Positions 63,600 to 64,000 of a stretch of DNA of 64,000 nt are shown piece after piece. Numbering within the stretch: the first letter of the stretch is position 1; each line of letters opens with the position of its first letter. The notes under the pieces are model-generated. The model saw only the letters and a program-made list of their open reading frames with translations, was not told the DNA's origin and did not search any database. The position numbers and the translations under genes were made by a program. The DNA lies in the NCBI RefSeq assembly GCF_022385335.1, contig NZ_CP092431.1, positions 7,254,001 to 7,318,000 of the forward strand, read 5' to 3'. Origin of the DNA: Streptomyces deccanensis (GTDB lineage: Bacteria; Actinomycetota; Actinomycetes; Streptomycetales; Streptomycetaceae).

Positions 63600-64000
63600 T
63601 GAACGACTCTTCCTGGGGGGCGCCGCCACAAGCCGGGTACTGGGCGCCGACCGACCGGGGACCTGTCCAGGGGCATGCCCCGGCGGGTCCCCCGTACGAT
63701 GCGCCTGAGGCCCAGCAGACTCGCCCCATGCCCATCGTGCCCGATGTACCCGCGCATGGCGGGAACCAGGACGACGACCGGGGGGCCGCTCGGCAGGCCG
63801 GCCCCCCGTTCCGCGACGAGATGCCGTCGGCGCAGCCCCCCGGGGCTGCGCCGCAGAAGCCGGAGCCCATGCCCGACGCCCCACAGCCCGCCCCGCAGAA
63901 GAAGAGCGCGGGCCGTGACCTGGGTGCCGCCATAGGGGTCGGCGTCGCGCTCGGGGCTGTCATCGTCGCGTCCCTGTTCATCGTCAAGGCCGCGTTCGTC
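63599..64000 (+). CDS. cdsA: Phosphatidate cytidylyltransferase, N-terminal part (partial)
   Basis: Only the first 134 codons are in the window. A Pro/Gln/Ala-rich cytoplasmic stretch leads to the first membrane segment DLGAAIGVGVALGAVIVASLF. Position after frr is the standard place for cdsA, and the ATG overlaps the frr stop. The catalytic region lies outside, so the assignment rests on gene order. Confidence 0.85.
   Translation, partial: MNDSSWGAPPQAGYWAPTDRGPVQGHAPAGPPYDAPEAQQTRPMPIVPDVPAHGGNQDDDRGAARQAGPPFRDEMPSAQPPGAAPQKPEPMPDAPQPAPQKKSAGRDLGAAIGVGVALGAVIVASLFIVKAAFV

Overview
This is a high-GC actinobacterial chromosome segment, almost certainly from a Streptomyces. The evidence is the base and codon use, the frequent GTG starts, and lineage markers: a HupS-type HU with a long Lys/Ala tail, the sporulation sigma factor WhiG, the developmental regulator NsdA, the glucose permease GlcP, four tandem type I signal peptidases and GlnR-like sites upstream of amtB-glnK-glnD. 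From memory, the gene order resembles the S. coelicolor core region between hupS and cdsA. No rRNA, tRNA, CRISPR array, insertion sequence or prophage was seen.

Layout. 1-8.4 kb: small hypothetical, hupS, a convergent OB-fold-like/fbiD pair, plsC-like/gpsA, ddlA, a DUF3515 lipoprotein with a stand-alone Lrp-type domain, then thiL-thiD. 8.4-18.1 kb: rpmB, a DAK2 (FakA-like) protein, a minus-strand HSP90-like/TPR two-gene unit, recG. 18.2-25.4 kb: rsmD, coaD, a DivIVA-like coiled-coil protein, DUF177-rpmF, rnc, mutM, an HxlR regulator, a CAP-domain protein, acylphosphatase. 25.8-34.5 kb: small coiled-coil protein, smc, glcP, a luciferase-like oxidoreductase, ftsY, a prim-pol-like protein. 35-42.6 kb: nsdA, amtB-glnK-glnD, ffh. 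42.9-46.3 kb: methyltransferase, an archaeal/eukaryal-type prolyl-tRNA synthetase, a SprT-like protein. 46.6-54 kb: rpsP-khpA, rimM-trmD, rplS, sipW-X-Y-Z, Nudix, DUF2469. 54-59.8 kb: yraN-comM-dprA, whiG, a TetR regulator, an M23-like protein. 60-64 kb: rpsB-tsf-pyrH-frr-cdsA, the last cut by the window edge.

How the genes connect. SRP (ffh), its receptor (ftsY) and four signal peptidases cover membrane targeting and signal-peptide cleavage. Ribosome and translation genes (rpsP, rplS, rpmB, rpmF, rpsB, tsf, frr, rimM, trmD, rsmD, rnc, proS) dominate. GlnR-like sites, AmtB, GlnK and GlnD form the nitrogen-sensing unit. HupS, Smc, WhiG and NsdA connect to nucleoid organisation and development.

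Most notable for a second look: (1) the translationally coupled HSP90-like/TPR operon; (2) a dispersed intergenic repeat whose core occurs at four intergenic sites, once as a 21-bp inverted pair, with a close relative inside the smc hinge coding sequence; (3) eleven 9-bp tandem units directly upstream of rimM, behind a strong hairpin that splits the usual rpsP-trmD operon; (4) a 158-bp out-of-frame overlap of sipX and sipY; (5) an archaeal/eukaryal-type ProRS; (6) candidate operator and DnaA-box-like sites in several intergenic regions.
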